The notes under the pieces are model-generated. The model had not been told where the DNA came from. It worked only from the letters and a program-made list of their open reading frames with translations, and ran no database searches. From the NCBI GenBank assembly GCA_937920105.1, contig CALETH010000132.1, positions 1 through 7,717 of the forward strand: a DNA stretch of 7,717 nucleotides, in the 5' to 3' direction. The position numbers were made by a program, and so were the translations under genes. This DNA is from an uncultured Bacteroidota bacterium. Lineage in GTDB: Bacteria; Bacteroidota; Ignavibacteria; UBA10030; UBA8401. The stretch's first letter is position 1; each line of letters opens with the position of its first letter. Below, in pieces: positions 5,937-7,717 of this stretch.

Positions 5937-6962
5937 ATGAAGTTCACTTATCAAATAACGCTTTGTAGTGTTATGATTTTTGCGTTATTGCTTTCATCAT
6001 GCGGTAAAAAACAAATTCCACCACCAGATATTAAAGAATGGCAAGAATATAAAGACCCTTTTTATGGATTTGAATTACAATATCCAAAAGGATGGATTGT
6101 GAATGCTGAAGGAAACAGATTAAAAATTTATTCATCACAAGAAGCCGCAACAAAATTTTTTGACCCTGCTTCAAGTGGTGATGGTGGTGTAGAAATTATT
6201 TTTGATTCTGAAAAATTTTCTGCTGCAGGGTCAAGTGATTTAACTTCGTATAAAACACAAACAAAAGAAAAAATTTCTGGTTTAGGTGAAGTAGGAAAAG
6301 AAGAACCAACAACGTTAGGTGGAGAAACTGCAGAAGCAATCAGTTATGAATCAAAACTTAGCAGTAAAGTAAGTATTTTCGGAAAAAGAATTATTACTGC
6401 TCGAGATAGTGTATTTTATTATTTGAATATTGCTGGTTTTAATGATTATTATACTGTCTATCAACCAATATTTGAAACAATGATTAATTCTGTAAAATTA
6501 CCAAAACCAAAACCGAAAACGAATGACCCAAATGAAATTGTAAAGCCATCTGCTGAAGTAACAAAATTCTCTAATGAATTTATTGAAATTCAACATCCGG
6601 ATAATTTTGAAGTAAGTTATCCGCAAAAGAAAAGTGATGTAACGTTTGTGATGAATATTCAGGGATTGCGACAAGACTGTAATATTCTTATTGATATGCA
6701 ATCTGCAAAAAAAGCATCACTAGATAAAGTATTTGATGAAAATAAAGGAAAATATAAGCCAACAAAAACCGGAACAGCAAAAATTGATGGTGTTGATGCA
6801 AAATATCTCAATACATCACCTGCAGCAAGTATTGAACGCAAAGTGTATTTTGCAGTGAAGAATGATAAAATGTATCGTATTATTTTAACATGGTACAAAC
6901 CAATGTCTTCAGATTTTCTTCCGGCATTTGAAAAAGCAGTTGCTTCGTTGAAATTAAAATAA
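5937..6962 (+). CDS. lipoprotein with two tandem PsbP/DUF1795-like domains (341 aa)
   Basis: Residues 1-22 are a lipoprotein signal peptide: basic start (MKF), hydrophobic core, lipobox LSSC with Cys22 as the lipidated residue. The mature protein is probably anchored in a membrane and faces the periplasm or outside. Two similar domains follow. Domain 1 (about 38-188) starts FYGFELQYPKGW and ends FETMINSVKLP. Domain 2 (about 211-340) starts FIEIQHPDNFEV and ends FEKAVASLKL. Each has an opening strand with a P-x-x-[WF] turn, a middle GG-E-TAEAISY or DG-VDAKYL segment, then an aromatic strand and a C-terminal helix, the usual pattern of PsbP-like/DUF1795 (DcrB-type) domains. A proline-lysine linker (PKPKPKTNDP, 189-198) joins them. 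No enzyme motif is seen; a binding or scaffolding role is plausible but unproven. It has its own candidate promoter, a GAGG site 5 bases before the ATG and a terminator after it, so it is probably a single-gene transcript. Confidence 0.88.
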   Translation: MKFTYQITLCSVMIFALLLSSCGKKQIPPPDIKEWQEYKDPFYGFELQYPKGWIVNAEGNRLKIYSSQEAATKFFDPASSGDGGVEIIFDSEKFSAAGSSDLTSYKTQTKEKISGLGEVGKEEPTTLGGETAEAISYESKLSSKVSIFGKRIITARDSVFYYLNIAGFNDYYTVYQPIFETMINSVKLPKPKPKTNDPNEIVKPSAEVTKFSNEFIEIQHPDNFEVSYPQKKSDVTFVMNIQGLRQDCNILIDMQSAKKASLDKVFDENKGKYKPTKTGTAKIDGVDAKYLNTSPAASIERKVYFAVKNDKMYRIILTWYKPMSSDFLPAFEKAVASLKLK

Positions 6963-6993
6963 AGTAGAAAATTTTTTTGGATTTCTATCACAA

Positions 6994-7032
6994 AACCCCG
7001 AAACATGGTTGTAAGTTTCGGGGTTATTTTTT
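6994..7032 (+). terminator. intrinsic terminator after the lipoprotein gene
   Basis: Stem AACCCCGAAAC (6994-7004) pairs perfectly over 11 bp with GTTTCGGGGTT (7015-7025) around a 10-base loop, followed by A and six T (7027-7032). It begins 31 bases after the lipoprotein stop and separates that gene from ppa. On the minus strand the stem is followed only by a short TTTT, and no convergent gene needs it. Confidence 0.9.
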
Positions 7033-7076
7033 ATTATACTTTATCTTACTAGTTATTTACATTAGACCGAAAAAAC

Positions 7077-7610
7077 ATGAATTTAAAAGATTTACCAATA
7101 GGAAAAAATTTCCCGAAAATTATCAACGCAATTGTAGAAATCCCCAAAGGAAGCCGCAATAAATACGAATACGATGTTGATTTAGAAATCTTCAAGTTAG
7201 ATAGAGTTCTTTATTCCTCAATGCATTATCCCGAAGCGTACGGATTTGTTCCTAATACATTATGGGATGATGGAGACCCATTGGATGTGTTAATTTTTAT
7301 AGACCAACCACTTTCTACAGGAATTTTGGTAGAAGTAAAACCAATTGGAATTCTTCGTATGAAAGATGAAAAAGGTCCGGATGATAAATTACTTTCTGTT
7401 GCAATTAATGACCCAACCTATTCTTTTATTAATGATGTAAAAGAAGTTCCAAAACATCTTTTAGTAGAAATAGAACATTTTTTTACCAGTTATAAAAAAT
7501 TAGAAGGAAAACATGTAGAAAGTTTTGGCTGGGATAATTGTATGGTAGCCATGGAATCAGTGCAATATGGTTATCAAAAATATCAAGAAAAGAAAAACAA
7601 GAAAAAATAA
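7077..7610 (+). CDS. ppa: family I soluble inorganic pyrophosphatase
   Basis: A cytoplasmic Mg2+-dependent enzyme that hydrolyses pyrophosphate to two phosphates, pulling biosynthetic reactions such as DNA, RNA and aminoacyl-tRNA synthesis forward. At 177 residues it has the standard bacterial family I length. Nearly all active-site residues known from the E. coli enzyme are present, most at the same number: Glu21 (E. coli Glu20), Lys29, Glu31, Arg43, Tyr55, Asp65, Asp67, Asp70 (in DDGDPLDVL, 64-72), Asp97, Asp102 and Lys104 (in KDEKGPDDK), then Tyr139-Lys140, equivalent to E. coli Tyr141-Lys142. The C-terminus is lysine-rich (EKKNKKK). The ATG fits the family N-terminus; no Shine-Dalgarno site is seen. 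It follows a terminator by 44 bases, so it needs its own promoter. TATACT at 7035-7040 is a possible -10 but lacks a -35. The next reading frame begins at the base after its stop. Confidence 0.97.
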   Translation: MNLKDLPIGKNFPKIINAIVEIPKGSRNKYEYDVDLEIFKLDRVLYSSMHYPEAYGFVPNTLWDDGDPLDVLIFIDQPLSTGILVEVKPIGILRMKDEKGPDDKLLSVAINDPTYSFINDVKEVPKHLLVEIEHFFTSYKKLEGKHVESFGWDNCMVAMESVQYGYQKYQEKKNKKK

Positions 7611-7717
7611 GTGATAGATTTACAACAACAGCAAAAATTAATAACAAATTTTTTACAAGCGTTAGAAAAAGAATGTAATGCACTTTCTTTTTTAACGAGA
7701 GAAACTGTATTGTTTCA
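7611..7717 (+). CDS. start of an unrecognised gene, cut by the right window edge
   Basis: A GTG directly follows the ppa stop (TAA then GTG, no gap) and opens a frame with no stop through 35 codons to the window edge. The visible protein is Gln- and Leu-rich and looks helical: MIDLQQQQKLITNFLQAL, then EKECNALSFLTRETVLF. The heptad-like spacing of Leu and Ile suggests a helix or coiled coil. It resembles the N-terminal helix of FlgN-type flagellar chaperones only weakly, so I name no function. The stop/start contact suggests co-translation with ppa. The frame could be accidental, since 35 codons is a short test, but no other frame here continues ppa's operon better. Confidence 0.55.
   Translation, partial: MIDLQQQQKLITNFLQALEKECNALSFLTRETVLF

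Noticed and set aside
6659..7006. 115-codon minus-strand frame antisense to the lipoprotein gene
   Set aside because: It is the antisense of a well-supported lipoprotein, runs through the terminator stem and shows no domain or start signal.
7483..7683. 66-codon minus-strand frame across the end of ppa
   Set aside because: It is the antisense of the catalytic Tyr-Lys region of ppa and of the following gene start.
1..7717. CRISPR array, tRNA, rRNA, insertion sequence or prophage remnant
   Set aside because: I saw no regularly spaced repeats, no tRNA-like cloverleaf, no rRNA segment and no transposase or integrase motif on either strand.

Overview
The window is AT-rich bacterial DNA with tightly packed genes arranged around one divergent promoter region (5709-5936). 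The best guess for the source is a low-GC member of the Bacteroidota/Chlorobi group (Ignavibacteria or Kapabacteria type). The reasons are a GWxTD-type secreted protein, a long RecB/AddA-like UvrD helicase whose N-terminus resembles those of Bacteroidota, few Shine-Dalgarno sites, and a Bacteroidota-like -7 element (TAGATTTG) before the leftward operon. This placement is inference; no rRNA or marker protein is present to settle it.

Leftward block (5708 down to 1): five genes read on the minus strand with almost no spacing, so they are probably one operon. In transcription order they are a secreted GWxTD-domain protein (4434-5708), pdxA for vitamin B6 synthesis (3448-4434), an unrecognised multi-pass membrane protein (2830-3444), a minimal HAD-fold phosphatase-like protein (2544-2861), and a UvrD/RecB/AddA-type helicase that runs off the left edge (1-2544, at least 848 codons). 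Two junctions are TAATG stop/start overlaps, one is a 32-base overlap and one is a 3-base gap. The functions (envelope, cofactor synthesis, DNA repair) do not form one obvious pathway, so the shared transcript looks like compact genome packing.

Divergent spacer (5709-5936): it holds a perfect 15-bp inverted repeat with a 3-base centre (5731-5763), probably a dispersed palindromic repeat, lying in the presumed leader of the leftward operon. It also holds candidate promoters in both directions.

Rightward block (5937 to 7717): a lipoprotein with two tandem PsbP/DUF1795-like domains (5937-6962), a strong intrinsic terminator (6994-7032), a complete family I inorganic pyrophosphatase with all its catalytic residues (ppa, 7077-7610), and the first 35 codons of a further gene that starts directly after the ppa stop (7611-7717).

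I found no CRISPR array, tRNA, rRNA, insertion sequence, phage gene or recognisable defence cassette. No new multi-gene system is evident. The points most worth following are the palindrome in the operon leader, the degenerate GWxTD signature, the Gln replacing the usual His in the PdxA GHTE motif, and the tandem-duplicated lipoprotein.
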